DNA of 64,000 bases. Origin: Roseomonas sp. (GTDB taxonomy: Bacteria > Pseudomonadota > Alphaproteobacteria > Acetobacterales > Acetobacteraceae). The translations under genes and the position numbers were made by a program. The number at the start of each line of letters is the position of its first letter. Position 1 is the stretch's first letter. Positions 39,184 to 49,096 of the stretch are shown one piece after another. A model generated the notes under the pieces. That model saw nothing but the letters and a program-made list of their open reading frames with translations. It had not been told where the DNA came from and made no database searches. The stretch covers positions 1 to 64,000 of the forward strand of contig JADCEV010000025.1 in the NCBI GenBank assembly GCA_020249865.1, read 5' to 3'.

Positions 39184-40540
39184 AGCCACCCCTGCCGCCG
39201 CCCCCGTGCGGCGGCGCTGGTGGCCTGGCAGCTTGGGCGGTCGCACGGCGGTCGCCCTGATTGTCGCCCTGATGCTGGTGCAGGCGGCGGGGCTCACCAT
39301 CCATGCCTTGGATCGCGTGGACCTTCAGCGTTTTGTGCAGGCGCGCGAAATCGCTGGCCGCAGCCTGGGCGCCTGGCGCGCGGCGGTGCTCTCGGCGCCG
39401 GATCGGCGCGCGCAAATCATCGCCGATCTTGATCTTCCCGAAGGGCTGACGGTGGATTTGGATCTGGCGCCGATTGTGCGCGTGGGCGCGCCACCCGTAT
39501 CGCCGCAAATCCTGCGGCTGTTTCGCCTGGATCTGCTCGCTTCTGGCCCGCCAAGGCTGCGCCCGCGCGAAATCCGCATTGCGGAATTGGGCTCGGCCGG
39601 CTTTGCCGCATCGCTCCGCTTGCCGGACGGGCCTTGGCTTAACCTCCGTGCCTCACTGCCGCCGCCGCGGCCTTGGCATTCGGATACCTTCCTCGCGGCG
39701 TTTTTCGGCATGACGCTGGCGGCGGTTTTGCTGATCCTGTGGGCGGTGGCGCGGCTGATGCGCCCCGTGCGGCTTTTGGCGGAGGCGGCGAATAGGCTCG
39801 GGCGCGATGTGAATGCGCCGCCCCTGCCCGAAAACGGCCCGACCGAGGTTGCCACCGCAGCCCGCGCCTTCAATGAAATGGCCGCGCGTATCCGGCTTTT
39901 TGTGGCGGATCGTACGCAAATGCTGGCCGCCATCGGCCATGATCTCCGCACCCCGATCACGCGGCTGAAACTGCGCGCGGAATTCATGGATGATGATGAA
40001 CAGCGCCGCAAAATGCTCGCTGATTTGGATGAGATGGAAGCGATGATCGGCGCCACGCTTGCCTTTGCGCGGGATGATGCCGCAACGGAACCGGCAACGC
40101 AGATGGATATCGCGGCGCTTTGCCGCACCGTGGCGGATGAGGCGAGTGACGCGCACCCCGATCGGGCGGAAAAGATCAGCTATGATGGGCCGGAAAAGCT
40201 TGTCATCCGCGCCAAGCCCCTGGCGCTTAAGCGCGCCATCGCCAATCTGGTCGCCAATGCGCTGAATTATGGCGGCGCGGCCCAACTTACACTCGCGCAA
40301 GAAACTCCCAACCAGGTGCGCCTGACCATCGCCGATGAAGGCCCCGGCATTCCCGAGGAAGAGCTGGAGGCAGTATTCACCCCCTTCCGCCGCCTGGAAG
40401 CCAGCCGCAATCGCGAAACCGGCGGCACCGGGCTTGGGCTGACCATCGCGCGCAATATCCTGCGCGGCCATGGCGGCGATGTGGTGCTGCAGAACCGGCC
40501 AGAGGGCGGCTTGATCGCGGTGGCAAACCTGCCGGTTTGA
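39176..40540 (+). CDS. Sensor histidine kinase (EnvZ-like, HAMP), likely GTG start
   Basis: TM-HAMP, GHDLRTPITRLKLRAEFM, NLVANALNYGG, DEGPGIPEEELEAVFTPFRRLE, GGTGLGLTIARNI; overlaps RR stop. Confidence 0.93.
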   Translation: MAEATPAAAPVRRRWWPGSLGGRTAVALIVALMLVQAAGLTIHALDRVDLQRFVQAREIAGRSLGAWRAAVLSAPDRRAQIIADLDLPEGLTVDLDLAPIVRVGAPPVSPQILRLFRLDLLASGPPRLRPREIRIAELGSAGFAASLRLPDGPWLNLRASLPPPRPWHSDTFLAAFFGMTLAAVLLILWAVARLMRPVRLLAEAANRLGRDVNAPPLPENGPTEVATAARAFNEMAARIRLFVADRTQMLAAIGHDLRTPITRLKLRAEFMDDDEQRRKMLADLDEMEAMIGATLAFARDDAATEPATQMDIAALCRTVADEASDAHPDRAEKISYDGPEKLVIRAKPLALKRAIANLVANALNYGGAAQLTLAQETPNQVRLTIADEGPGIPEEELEAVFTPFRRLEASRNRETGGTGLGLTIARNILRGHGGDVVLQNRPEGGLIAVANLPV

Positions 40541-40582
40541 GCATTTTCAAGCCAAGCGGCATTGCTTGGCCCGAGAACACGA

Positions 40583-41035
40583 TCAATAGCGCAAGGTGAT
40601 GGCAAGCTTGGTGATATGCCCTGTGGCAACACTAAATTTATTGGCGTCGAAGCTCGGAACTGATAGTCGCGGCATCACATTATTGCTGACGCCAACACCT
40701 TCGGTGGGCATGCCGAGAAAATTCGTATCGGCCCGCCCATTGCCATTGGTGTCATGCACCACCGCCATGGCGTAGGTACCCGGCGGCACGTTATCAAAGA
40801 TGCAAAGCGCCGCGCCGGCTGCCGGTGTCACGCGCAGAATTCTGACGCTGGGCTTGTCCGATTCCAGCGGAAATCCAGCCGCTGAGGAGAATAATGCGCA
40901 ACCCACCATACCTTGCGCATTCGAAACGCCAGAGACCGCGGCTTCAATCCTGCCACCGGATGAGGCGGATGCCGTCGCAGCAATGCCGATCAAGGCGCAG
41001 GCAAGCAGCAGTGAGATATGGTGCGGGGTTGTCAT
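40583..41035 (-). CDS. DUF2141-type exported protein
   Basis: Signal peptide; GMVGCALFSSAAGFPLESDK...CIFDNVPPGTYAMAVVHDTNGNGRADTNFLGMPTEGVGVSNN. Confidence 0.85.
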   Translation of the reverse strand: MTTPHHISLLLACALIGIAATASASSGGRIEAAVSGVSNAQGMVGCALFSSAAGFPLESDKPSVRILRVTPAAGAALCIFDNVPPGTYAMAVVHDTNGNGRADTNFLGMPTEGVGVSNNVMPRLSVPSFDANKFSVATGHITKLAITLRY

Positions 41036-41061
41036 GGGGACGCTTCCTTTCTTGTTGTTAA

Positions 41062-41850
41062 TCATTGATTTCTGGCGCCTTGCTTCAGCATCGTAGCGCT
41101 TAGCAAGGCCGTGAACGCCCGCGGGGAAAGCCGGTTCATCTGCGCGGAAAACCAATTCATGCTTCCTGCAATGCTGGACGGACCGGAAGCATCGAGTGCC
41201 TTCAGGCACGCCCTCACTGCTGCTTCAATCGTCATCGGGTTTCGGAAAATCGATGTCCGGCGCACATCAGCGCCCATGGCATTGATGAAAGGTGTCTCGA
41301 CCGGGCCTGGGCAAACCGCCGCAACACGCAAGCCACGATCGCGATATTCAGCCCATAGGGCTTCCGAAAAGGACAGGACAAATGCCTTTGTCGCGCCATA
41401 GCTGCTCATGAACGGGGTGGGCTGAAACGCGGCCGTTGAAGCGATATTTATTATGGTGCCTTTTCGAAACAATAACTCGGGCACGAATAGCCGCGTCAAT
41501 TCCGCCAGCGCGATGATGTTGAGCTGCAAGGTTTGGCTCAGACGCTCCATGGGCTCGGCTTCGAAGGGGCCGTAATAGCCGGTGCCGGCATTATTGATCA
41601 GCGTATCAACCGGCAGGTCCAAGCCGCGAACCGCCGTATGCAGCTTTTGGGCGGCGCCAGCTTCCGTAAGGTCCATCGGCAGCACATGCGCAATGCCGCC
41701 AGCTTGCCTGAGGCGCGCAGCCAGTTCGTCCAGCCGCGGCGCGGATCGTGCCACCAGCACCACCTGCACCCCCCGCGCCGCCAGTGCTTCCGCCAAGGCA
41801 GCCCCAATACCTGATGAGGCACCTGTGATGACCGCCACTTGTCGTTTCAT
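41062..41850 (-). CDS. SDR-family oxidoreductase
   Basis: VAVITGASSGIGAALAEALAARG...LINNAGTGYYGPF...SSYGATKAFVLSFSEALWAEYRDRGLRVAAVCPGPVETPF. Confidence 0.93.
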   Translation of the reverse strand: MKRQVAVITGASSGIGAALAEALAARGVQVVLVARSAPRLDELAARLRQAGGIAHVLPMDLTEAGAAQKLHTAVRGLDLPVDTLINNAGTGYYGPFEAEPMERLSQTLQLNIIALAELTRLFVPELLFRKGTIINIASTAAFQPTPFMSSYGATKAFVLSFSEALWAEYRDRGLRVAAVCPGPVETPFINAMGADVRRTSIFRNPMTIEAAVRACLKALDASGPSSIAGSMNWFSAQMNRLSPRAFTALLSATMLKQGARNQ

Positions 41851-41898
41851 GGGTGCTCCTTTCCGTTTGTGCGCACAGGGGTTTCGAGATGAACGGCA

Positions 41899-42354
41899 TC
41901 AAAGCCCGATGCCGCGCGCCATCAGGGCGGCGAAGATCGGCAGGGCGAGCAGAAGCCCCGCCTGAAGCAGGACCCAGCGGCGCATCGTTGCGATTTCAAT
42001 GGCTGGCGGTGCGCTGCCTTCCGCCCGCGCCAAACGGCGCCAGCGGATGAAGGTCATGGTTGGCCGGATGGAAATCAGCCCAATCACGAGGAATAGCCCG
42101 AGCTTCAGCCAAAAAACTGGGTTTTCCAGGTAAAAACCGCTGCCCCGCGCGCCCCAAAAAACCCGCGCAAGCCCGAAGCTGAGCGCTGCCACAGCGCTCA
42201 GGCCATAAACGAGATCAATGCTGGGCAAGATTTCTGCCCCGTGACCGCCGGTCCGCAGGGATAGCACGGCAAGCTCCGCAGCCAGGCAGCCGACCAGTAT
42301 CAGGATGCCCAGATGGTGCAGTACCGCCAGCAGCAGATCGAGCGTGAGAGGCAT
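41899..42354 (-). CDS. DUF2214-like integral membrane protein
   Basis: Four hydrophobic segments; LLAVLHHLGILILVGCLAAELAVL...LSFGLARVFWGARGSGFYLENPVFWLKLGLF. Confidence 0.75.
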   Translation of the reverse strand: MPLTLDLLLAVLHHLGILILVGCLAAELAVLSLRTGGHGAEILPSIDLVYGLSAVAALSFGLARVFWGARGSGFYLENPVFWLKLGLFLVIGLISIRPTMTFIRWRRLARAEGSAPPAIEIATMRRWVLLQAGLLLALPIFAALMARGIGL

Positions 42355-42380
42355 GGGTAATCTCGTCTCCCGAAAGCAAA

Positions 42381-42426
42381 CTCAACAAATGTGTGCATCG
42401 TATACATTTGAGTAACTCATATGAGT
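42381..42426. promoter_or_regulatory. Candidate TetR-type operator region in divergent intergenic spacer
   Basis: Inverted arms CTCAACAAATGT...ACATTTGAG (42381-42412) and perfect palindrome ACTCATATGAGT (42415-42426). Confidence 0.5.
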
Positions 42427-42474
42427 GGACATTGTCAACATTAAAATTTAAGAAGCACCCTGGCGGATCGAAGA

Positions 42475-43065
42475 ATGAAAAAACCCTATCATCACGGGAA
42501 TTTACGGGCAGCCCTGTTGGAAGCAGCGCGCGCGCGCCTCACCGAAGGGGCTGAGGCGACGCTGAGCCTGCGGGATCTGGCCGGGCGTGTTGGCGTCAGC
42601 GTGAATGCCACCTATCGCCATTTCGAAAGCAAGGAAGCCTTGCTCATGGAATTGGCCGCAGAGGGCTTTGACGCCTTGCGCGCGCATATGCTTGGGGCCG
42701 TGGCGGAACTTGGCAGCGCTGAAACCATCGAAAGGCTGCGCGCCACCGGAGAGGCCTATGTCCATTTCGCGCAGCATGACCCGGCCCTTTTCCAACTCAT
42801 GTTCGGGCGGGAAGGACGCTTCGCGGAATATGAGCGCTTCCGCCAAGCCGCCGCTGCGGCCTTTGCCGTGGTGGTTGGATGCGTCGCTGCGGTTCAGCAG
42901 GTGGCGATGGATGACCCCAGCGCGACCAAGGCGGCCATAGCGGCCTGGTCCCTGGTGCATGGTTTCGCGATTTTGAGCCTTGGCGGCTATCTGGAAGCGT
43001 TGCCCGAAGCCCTTCGCCCCAATGTGCGAGAGGTTGTGAAAATGCTGGAAGTAAGTCTGGCCTGA
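42475..43065 (+). CDS. TetR/AcrR-family regulator (WHG-type C-terminal domain)
   Basis: YHHGNLRAALLEAARARLTEGAEATLSLRDLAGRVGVSVNATYRHFESKEALLMELAAEGF. Confidence 0.92.
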   Translation: MKKPYHHGNLRAALLEAARARLTEGAEATLSLRDLAGRVGVSVNATYRHFESKEALLMELAAEGFDALRAHMLGAVAELGSAETIERLRATGEAYVHFAQHDPALFQLMFGREGRFAEYERFRQAAAAAFAVVVGCVAAVQQVAMDDPSATKAAIAAWSLVHGFAILSLGGYLEALPEALRPNVREVVKMLEVSLA

Positions 43066-43108
43066 GCGACAAAAACTGGCTTATGCCACCACGCGCCGGT
43101 CAAATACG

Positions 43109-43741
43109 TCACCCGCCCAATAACCGCTTCAACTTCAACACCGCACTATCGGGCGTGGTCAGCACGGGCTTGCCGGTGGCTTGCTCCACCAGGGATTTGG
43201 CACGCGCCAGGCTGAATTGGCCAAGCGCGATGGCATCACAATCTGCCAAATCACGCGCCGCTTCCGCAGCCAGCCGGTCATGCGTTGCCACATCACCCGC
43301 ATCCAAGGCAGCGAGCGCACCTTCGGCGAGTTTTGGCACCACGGTAATGCCCGGCGGGAATTCAGGGATCATGGATGGGATGGTGCCGGCGAAGGTCACC
43401 AAAAGCCCGATGCGCTTGCCCTTGGTAATGGCTTCTTCAATCATCGCCTCATTCGGTTTCAGCACCGGCATCGGCGCCAGATCACGCGCGCAGGCTTCAA
43501 TGCAGGGGCCGAAGGCGGAACAGGTGAACAGGATACCATCCGCCCCGGTGCCAGCCGCATAGCGCGCCAGGGTCAAGAACCGTTCGGTCATGCGCGGCGT
43601 GAGTTTGCCCTCCCGCGCCAGATCGGCGGAAAGGCTGTCATCCAGCAAATTCATCAGAATCTGGCCGGGCCAAAGCCGCGCGAAGGCGGCTTCAATTGGC
43701 GGTGGCGAATGGCGCAGCGCATGGATCAGGGCAAGGCGCAT
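43109..43741 (-). CDS. Aspartate/glutamate racemase family protein
   Basis: TGADGILFTCSAFGPCIEACARDL...CDAIALGQFSLA; racemase-superfamily fold pattern. Confidence 0.7.
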   Translation of the reverse strand: MRLALIHALRHSPPPIEAAFARLWPGQILMNLLDDSLSADLAREGKLTPRMTERFLTLARYAAGTGADGILFTCSAFGPCIEACARDLAPMPVLKPNEAMIEEAITKGKRIGLLVTFAGTIPSMIPEFPPGITVVPKLAEGALAALDAGDVATHDRLAAEAARDLADCDAIALGQFSLARAKSLVEQATGKPVLTTPDSAVLKLKRLLGG

Positions 43742-43762
43742 GGAAAACCCTCTCGAGGAAAA

Positions 43763-44989
43763 TCAGGCCGTCGCGGGCTGGGCGCGCGGGCCGTCACGCA
43801 CGGGGATATGGATCACGGCGGCGAAGACCGCGGCCAGAATGCCAATCACCCACATCAGATCATAAGACCCGGTGCGGTCGAAGATAATCCCGCCCAGGAA
43901 GGCACCGGTGAAGCCGCCAATCTGATGGCTGACAAAGACCATGCCGAAAATCGTCGCCAGCCACCGCAAGCCCCAATTACGCGCGCATAGCGCAAGGCTT
44001 GGCGGCACAGTGGAAAGCCAGAGCAGGCCCATGAGGGCCGAGAAGATCATCACATTCAAAGCGGTTTTTTCGGCCAGCAAGAACACCGCCATCAGCACGG
44101 CGCGGGCTGCGAAAATACCCACCAGCAATTCGCGCCGCTTCCAGCGTTGTGAAAGCTCGCCCGCTGCGAGCGAACCGATAATGTTGAACAGCCCAATCAT
44201 GGAAATGGCGCCAGCACCGACATAAAGCGGCAGGCCACAGCTATGCACAAAACCGGGCAGATGCACGGTCAGGAAAGAAACATGCAGCCCGCAAACAAAA
44301 TTGCCGGAAGACAGATACCAAAAGCTCGGGTCACGCAAAGCGCGCCCCATGGCGGAACGCGCGGTTTCATTATCCACCGCCGCACCCGGCGCCGCCGCGG
44401 CCGGCTGATCCCTGAGCGGCAGGGCAAGCGGGATCATGAACAGCGTCGCAATCGCCATGGCGAATAGCGCGCCCTGCCAGCCAAAGCCCTGAATGGCGAA
44501 GCCCGCCAGCGGCACCACCAGAAACTGCCCAGCCGAGGAGCCCGCCGTGCCAAGCCCTGTTGCGCGCCCGCGCATTTCCGGCGGCAGCATGCGCGTGAGG
44601 CTCGCGATAATGGTCGGCATGCCCGCGGCCGAGACCGCCATGCCCATGATGAAGCCGGCAAAGAAGGTGAAGGGCAGCACGGAATCCGACAGCGCCATGC
44701 CCAATATGCCGATGCAGTAAAGCACGGCACCGCCCATCACCACGCGCCGGCCACCGAAGCGATCCGCAAGCTGGCCCATGAAGGGCTGGCTCAGCCCATT
44801 GATCAGCACCTGCAGCCCGATGGCAAAGGCGAAATCGCGCGCCGCCCAGCCATGTTCGGCGGTCATGGGCGCCAGGAACAGGCCAAAGGATTGGCGTAAG
44901 CCCATGGCCAGCATGGCACCGCAGACCGCGCAGGTGATGACCAGCGCAATGGGAAGGGCCAAGGAACGGGCAGGGGTGGCGGAAGACAT
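43763..44989 (-). CDS. MFS transporter
   Basis: 12-TM-like ORF; MAMGLRQSFGLFLAPMTAEHGWAARDFAFAIGLQVLINGLSQPFMGQLADRFGGRRVV. Confidence 0.88.
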   Translation of the reverse strand: MSSATPARSLALPIALVITCAVCGAMLAMGLRQSFGLFLAPMTAEHGWAARDFAFAIGLQVLINGLSQPFMGQLADRFGGRRVVMGGAVLYCIGILGMALSDSVLPFTFFAGFIMGMAVSAAGMPTIIASLTRMLPPEMRGRATGLGTAGSSAGQFLVVPLAGFAIQGFGWQGALFAMAIATLFMIPLALPLRDQPAAAAPGAAVDNETARSAMGRALRDPSFWYLSSGNFVCGLHVSFLTVHLPGFVHSCGLPLYVGAGAISMIGLFNIIGSLAAGELSQRWKRRELLVGIFAARAVLMAVFLLAEKTALNVMIFSALMGLLWLSTVPPSLALCARNWGLRWLATIFGMVFVSHQIGGFTGAFLGGIIFDRTGSYDLMWVIGILAAVFAAVIHIPVRDGPRAQPATA

Positions 44990-45082
44990 TCACCTATAGT
45001 GACATTTTGCGCCGCCCCCGCGCAACCCAAGGCTTCGCGGTTGACGGCGCCCCGCGCCCGGGCCTATCTCAGCCCCGTTGGT

Positions 45083-45159
45083 GGCGGCCATAGCTCAGTT
45101 GGTAGAGCGCCAGGTTGTGGTCTTGGATGTCACGGGTTCGAGTCCCGTTGGTCGCCCCA
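45083..45159 (+). tRNA. tRNA-His, anticodon GTG, encoded CCA
   Basis: Folds as cloverleaf: G-1:C73 extra pair characteristic of tRNA-His, acceptor GCGGCCA/TGGTCGC, D arm GCTC...GAGC, anticodon arm CCAGG-TTGTGGT-CTTGG, T arm ACGGG-TTCGAGT-CCCGT. Confidence 0.97.
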
Positions 45160-45235
45160 GCTTTCCCCCCTCCCTTCCGGTTTGCGTCTTGCCCCAGTTG
45201 CGGCAGGATGGCCGCCTTCATTGGGGGAGTGATCC

Positions 45236-46021
45236 ATGAATATCACCTTGAATGGGCGCGCCGCGCTTATCACCGGCGGCTCAAAGGGTCTGGGGCTTGC
45301 CATGGCCAAGATGTTCGCTGAATCGGGCGGGCATGTCGCCATTGTCGCGCGCGGGGCGGAAAGCCTGGCCAAGGCGGAGGCCGAAATCCGCGCCGCCGCG
45401 CCTGCCGCCAAGGTCGCCACCATTGCCGCCGATATCCGCACGGCTGAGGGCTGCGAAGCTGCCTATGCGGCGGCGGTGAAAGGGCTCGGTCAGGTGGATA
45501 TCCTGATCAATAATGCCGGCACATCCCAGCGCGGCGGCTTTCTGGAGGTATCGGATGCGCTTTGGCAGGATGATCTGGACCTGAAGCTTTTCGCGGCCAT
45601 CCGGCTTTGCCGGCTTGCCCTGCCCGCGATGCGGGACCGCAAATGGGGGCGCATCATCAATGTGCTGAATATCGGCGCCAAGGCCCCCTTGGCGGGGTCC
45701 ACGCCAACCTCCGTGTCGCGCGCTGCCGGCATGGCGCTCACCAAGGCCATGGCGAGCGAATTCGCCCCACATAACGTGCTGGTGAATGCCATGCTGGTCG
45801 GCATTATCGAAAGCGACCAATGGGTGCGCCGGCATGCCGCCGAACAGCGCAACATCACCTGGGAAGATTGGAAGGCCGAACAGGGCAAGGCCGTGCCGCT
45901 GGGCCGGATCGGCAAGGCCGAGGAATTTGCTGCGCTAGCGCTGCTGCTGGCGAGCGAACAGGGCGGCTTTATCAGCGGCACCGCGATCAATGTGGATGGC
46001 GGCAAGAGCCCGGTGGTCTGA
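45236..46021 (+). CDS. SDR-family oxidoreductase
   Basis: AALITGGSKGLGLAMAKMFAESGGHVAIVAR...LINNAGTSQRGGFLEVSD...INVDGGKSPVV. Confidence 0.92.
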   Translation: MNITLNGRAALITGGSKGLGLAMAKMFAESGGHVAIVARGAESLAKAEAEIRAAAPAAKVATIAADIRTAEGCEAAYAAAVKGLGQVDILINNAGTSQRGGFLEVSDALWQDDLDLKLFAAIRLCRLALPAMRDRKWGRIINVLNIGAKAPLAGSTPTSVSRAAGMALTKAMASEFAPHNVLVNAMLVGIIESDQWVRRHAAEQRNITWEDWKAEQGKAVPLGRIGKAEEFAALALLLASEQGGFISGTAINVDGGKSPVV

Positions 46022-46040
46022 CCGGCGCTGAGCGTACCAT

Positions 46041-46077
46041 GCGCCAAGCCGGCAGGGCTGGCTTGGTGCGAATTTTC
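46041..46077 (+). terminator. Intrinsic terminator after SDR gene
   Basis: GCGCCAAGCC-ggcagggct-GGCTTGGTGC-gaatttt (one G-U pair). Confidence 0.65.
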
Positions 46078-46187
46078 TCCCGCATTTCCCTTCGATTGAT
46101 AGTTTCCACGCCGGATAAGCCGCCTCAGCCCTGGTTTGACGCGGCGCCATTTTGTCCTAGACGTCCCGCGAACAGACGGAGGCTTTC

Positions 46188-46997
46188 ATGGCGCAGGATT
46201 TGACGGTTGGCATTGCGGGGCTTGGCGCGATTGGGCTCCATCTGGCGCGCGCGCTCGATAGGGGCGTGCCAGGGCTGAAACTTGCCGCCGCTTCGGCGCG
46301 GGATCACGCCAAGGCCAGCGCCAATGTGGCGGATTTCAAAAACCCGCCGCGCATCGTCTCCAACGCCGAACTCGCTGCCTGCGATATCGTGGTGGAAGCC
46401 GCACCGGCTTCGGTTTTTGAGGAAATCGCCACTGCCGCGATTGAAGCGGGGCGGATTTTCGTGCCGTCCTCAGTCGGTGCGCTGCTGCCGCGCATGCATC
46501 TGGTGGAACGGGCGCGGGCCAAGGGTGCGCGCATCATTGTGCCCACCGGCGCCCTGCTTGGCCTTGATGCCGTGCGCGCCGCGGCTGAGGGTGATGTGGA
46601 AAGTGTCACCATCGAAACCCGCAAGCCCCCGCGTGGCCTGGCCGGGGCGCCTTATCTTGAAAAGAACAGGATTGATGTCGGCGCCATCACCAGCGCGACC
46701 CGCGTCTTCAAGGGCAATGCCTTCGATGCCGCACAGGGCTTCCCCGCCAATGTGAATGTCGCGGCTGCACTTGCCTTGGCCGGCATTGGGCCGGAACGCA
46801 CCATGGTTGAAATCTGGGCCGACCCCGCGGTGACCCGCAACACCCATACCATCCGGGTAGAAGCCTCCACCGTCAGGCTCACCATGACGATTGAAAACGT
46901 GCCTTCCGAGGAAAACCCCCGCACCGGCAAGATCACGCCGCTTTCCATCCTGGCTTGCCTCAGGGGCCTCACTTCCACGCTCAAGGTCGGCAGCTGA
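46188..46997 (+). CDS. Aspartate dehydrogenase
   Basis: VGIAGLGAIGLHLARALDRG...VPTGALLGLDAVRAAAEGDVESVTIETRKPPRGLAGAPYL...FPANVNVAAALALAGIG. Confidence 0.88.
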   Translation: MAQDLTVGIAGLGAIGLHLARALDRGVPGLKLAAASARDHAKASANVADFKNPPRIVSNAELAACDIVVEAAPASVFEEIATAAIEAGRIFVPSSVGALLPRMHLVERARAKGARIIVPTGALLGLDAVRAAAEGDVESVTIETRKPPRGLAGAPYLEKNRIDVGAITSATRVFKGNAFDAAQGFPANVNVAAALALAGIGPERTMVEIWADPAVTRNTHTIRVEASTVRLTMTIENVPSEENPRTGKITPLSILACLRGLTSTLKVGS

Positions 46998-47044
46998 CAG
47001 GCGGGGCACCCCCTTGCCCTGAAGCACTATTTCCGCCAGATAGA

Positions 47045-47155
47045 CGCCGCTTCCGGGCCGTGCCCGGGGGTAATCCGCACGCGGCGCACCCTTCCTGATC
47101 AGGCAGGGTCCGGTCCCCCTCACCGGGGAAGGCGCCGCGGAGGCTGAACCGGACC
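47045..47155 (+). promoter_or_regulatory. Structured 5' leader of rpsB-tsf operon (candidate)
   Basis: CGCCGC...GCGGCG enclosing CCGGGC-cgt-GCCCGG, then GGTCCGGT...ACCGGACC enclosing CCCC-ctcacc-GGGG. Confidence 0.5.
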
Positions 47156-47175
47156 AACATGGAAGGAGATCGCTC

Positions 47176-47982
47176 ATGGCGATGCCCGTCGTTTCTCTGC
47201 GTGCCCTGCTCGAAGCCGGGGTGCATTTTGGCCACCATACGCGCCGCTGGAATCCCCGCATGGCGCCCTACATCTTCGGCGTGCGCAACCAGGTGCATAT
47301 CCTGGATCTGCAGCAAACCGTGCCGATGATGGACCGCGCGCTGCGCGCCGTGCGTGACACCGTCGCTGGCGGTGGCCGCGTGCTGTTCGTTGGCACCAAG
47401 AAGGCCGCTGCCGATTACGTGGCGGAAGCCGCGACGCGCTGCGGCCAGTATTATGTGAACCATCGCTGGCTTGGCGGCATGCTCACGAATTGGAAGACCA
47501 TCACCGGTTCCATCAAGCGTCTGCGCCAGATGGATGAACGCCTGTCGGGCGACACGGCGGGTCTCACCAAGAAGGAAGTGCTGATGCTTTCGCGCGAGAA
47601 GGAAAAGCTCGACCGCGCTTTGGGCGGCATCAAGGAAATGGGCGGCCTGCCCGATATCATCTTCGTCATTGACACCATCAAGGAAAAGCTCGCGATTGAG
47701 GAAGCCAATAAGCTTGGCATTCCGGTGATTGCGGTGGTTGATTCCAATGCCGATCCGGCCGGCGTGACCTTCCCGATCCCCGGCAATGATGACGCGATCC
47801 GCGCCATCACGCTCTATTGCGACATGATCGCGGGCGCGGTGCTGGATGGCATTTCGGCGGAAATGCAGGCCTCTGGCGTTGACCTTGGCGCGGTTGAGGA
47901 ATTGCCGGAAGAAGCGCTGCCGGAAGTCGCAGCAGAAGTCGCGGCGCCGGTTGAAGGCGCCGAGGCGCCGGCCCAGGCCTGA
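47176..47982 (+). CDS. rpsB: 30S ribosomal protein S2
   Basis: [39 protein letters not shown]...[14 protein letters not shown]...[21 protein letters not shown]. Confidence 0.98.
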   Translation: MAMPVVSLRALLEAGVHFGHHTRRWNPRMAPYIFGVRNQVHILDLQQTVPMMDRALRAVRDTVAGGGRVLFVGTKKAAADYVAEAATRCGQYYVNHRWLGGMLTNWKTITGSIKRLRQMDERLSGDTAGLTKKEVLMLSREKEKLDRALGGIKEMGGLPDIIFVIDTIKEKLAIEEANKLGIPVIAVVDSNADPAGVTFPIPGNDDAIRAITLYCDMIAGAVLDGISAEMQASGVDLGAVEELPEEALPEVAAEVAAPVEGAEAPAQA

Positions 47983-47989
47983 TCCTTCC

Positions 47990-48015
47990 GGGGCCGCCTT
48001 TGGGTGGCCCCTTTT
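47990..48015 (+). terminator. Intrinsic terminator/attenuator between rpsB and tsf
   Basis: GGGGCCGCC-tttg-GGTGGCCCC-TTTT. Confidence 0.75.
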
Positions 48016-48046
48016 CCTTCACTCATCCAGCAAATGGGGATGAACA

Positions 48047-48985
48047 ATGGCTGAAATTACAGCGGGCATGGTGCGCGACCTGCGTGAACGCACCGGCGCG
48101 GGCATGATGGATTGCAAGAAGGCGCTGGTCGAAAATGGTGGCGATATGGAAGCCGCCATTGATTGGCTGCGCAAGAAGGGCCTTTCGGCGGCGGCCAAGA
48201 AATCCGGCCGTGTTGCGGCGGAAGGGCTTGTCGGCGTTGCCTCGGCCCCTGGTGTCGCCGCCATGGTGGAAGTGAATGCCGAGACGGATTTCGTCGCGCG
48301 CAATGAAACCTTCCAGCATTTCGTGGAAACGGTGGCTGAATTGGTGCTGACGGTCGGCGATGACATCGAAGCGCTGAAGAATGCCACCTGGCCGGGTGCC
48401 GTGGACCTGGTGGAAGAAACCACGGTGCGCAAGACGGTGGCGGATCAGCTCACCTCCCTGATCGCGACGATTGGGGAGAATATGTCCATCCGTCGCGCCA
48501 AGCGCTTCCAGGTCGCGGAAGGTACGGTTGCGACCTATATGCACTCCGCCGTGAAGCCGGGCCTTGGCAAGATTGGCGTGCTGGTGGCGCTTGAAGGCGC
48601 TTCCGAACAGGCGGTGATGGAAACGCTTGGCCGGCAGATTGGCATGCATGTCGCCGCCGCCCGTCCGGAAGCGGTGGATATTTCCGCCGTTGATCCATCC
48701 TCCCTCGCCCGCGAACGCGATGTGCTCGCCGATCAGGCGCGCGCATCAGGCAAGCCCGAGGCGATCATTGAAAAAATGGTCGAAGGCCGCATCCGCAAAT
48801 ACTACGAAGAAGTGGTGCTGCTGGAGCAGGTTTGGGTGCATGATGGCGAAAGCCGCGTGAAGGAAGTGGTGAAGAAGGCGGGCGTGAAGCTTGCCGGCTT
48901 TGCTCGCTTCCATTTGGGCGAAGGCATTGAAAAGCAGCAGGGCGATTTCGCCGCCGAAGTGGCCGCTGCTGCCGGCAAGGCCTGA
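48047..48985 (+). CDS. tsf: Elongation factor Ts
   Basis: [38 protein letters not shown]...[16 protein letters not shown]. Confidence 0.98.
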   Translation: MAEITAGMVRDLRERTGAGMMDCKKALVENGGDMEAAIDWLRKKGLSAAAKKSGRVAAEGLVGVASAPGVAAMVEVNAETDFVARNETFQHFVETVAELVLTVGDDIEALKNATWPGAVDLVEETTVRKTVADQLTSLIATIGENMSIRRAKRFQVAEGTVATYMHSAVKPGLGKIGVLVALEGASEQAVMETLGRQIGMHVAAARPEAVDISAVDPSSLARERDVLADQARASGKPEAIIEKMVEGRIRKYYEEVVLLEQVWVHDGESRVKEVVKKAGVKLAGFARFHLGEGIEKQQGDFAAEVAAAAGKA

Positions 48986-49096
48986 ACTGATTAAGGGGGG
49001 TAGCCTCGGCGCCCCCCTACTGCCTTATTGCCGCCCTTGCGGGCTTGTCCTTATGGTGGCGACCGCAACCTCAACCCGAGTCGAGACAAAGCCCCC

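Noticed and set aside
48993-49010. GGGGGG...CCCCCC hairpin after tsf as a terminator
   Set aside because: Short G/C-only stem without a following T tract; insufficient support.
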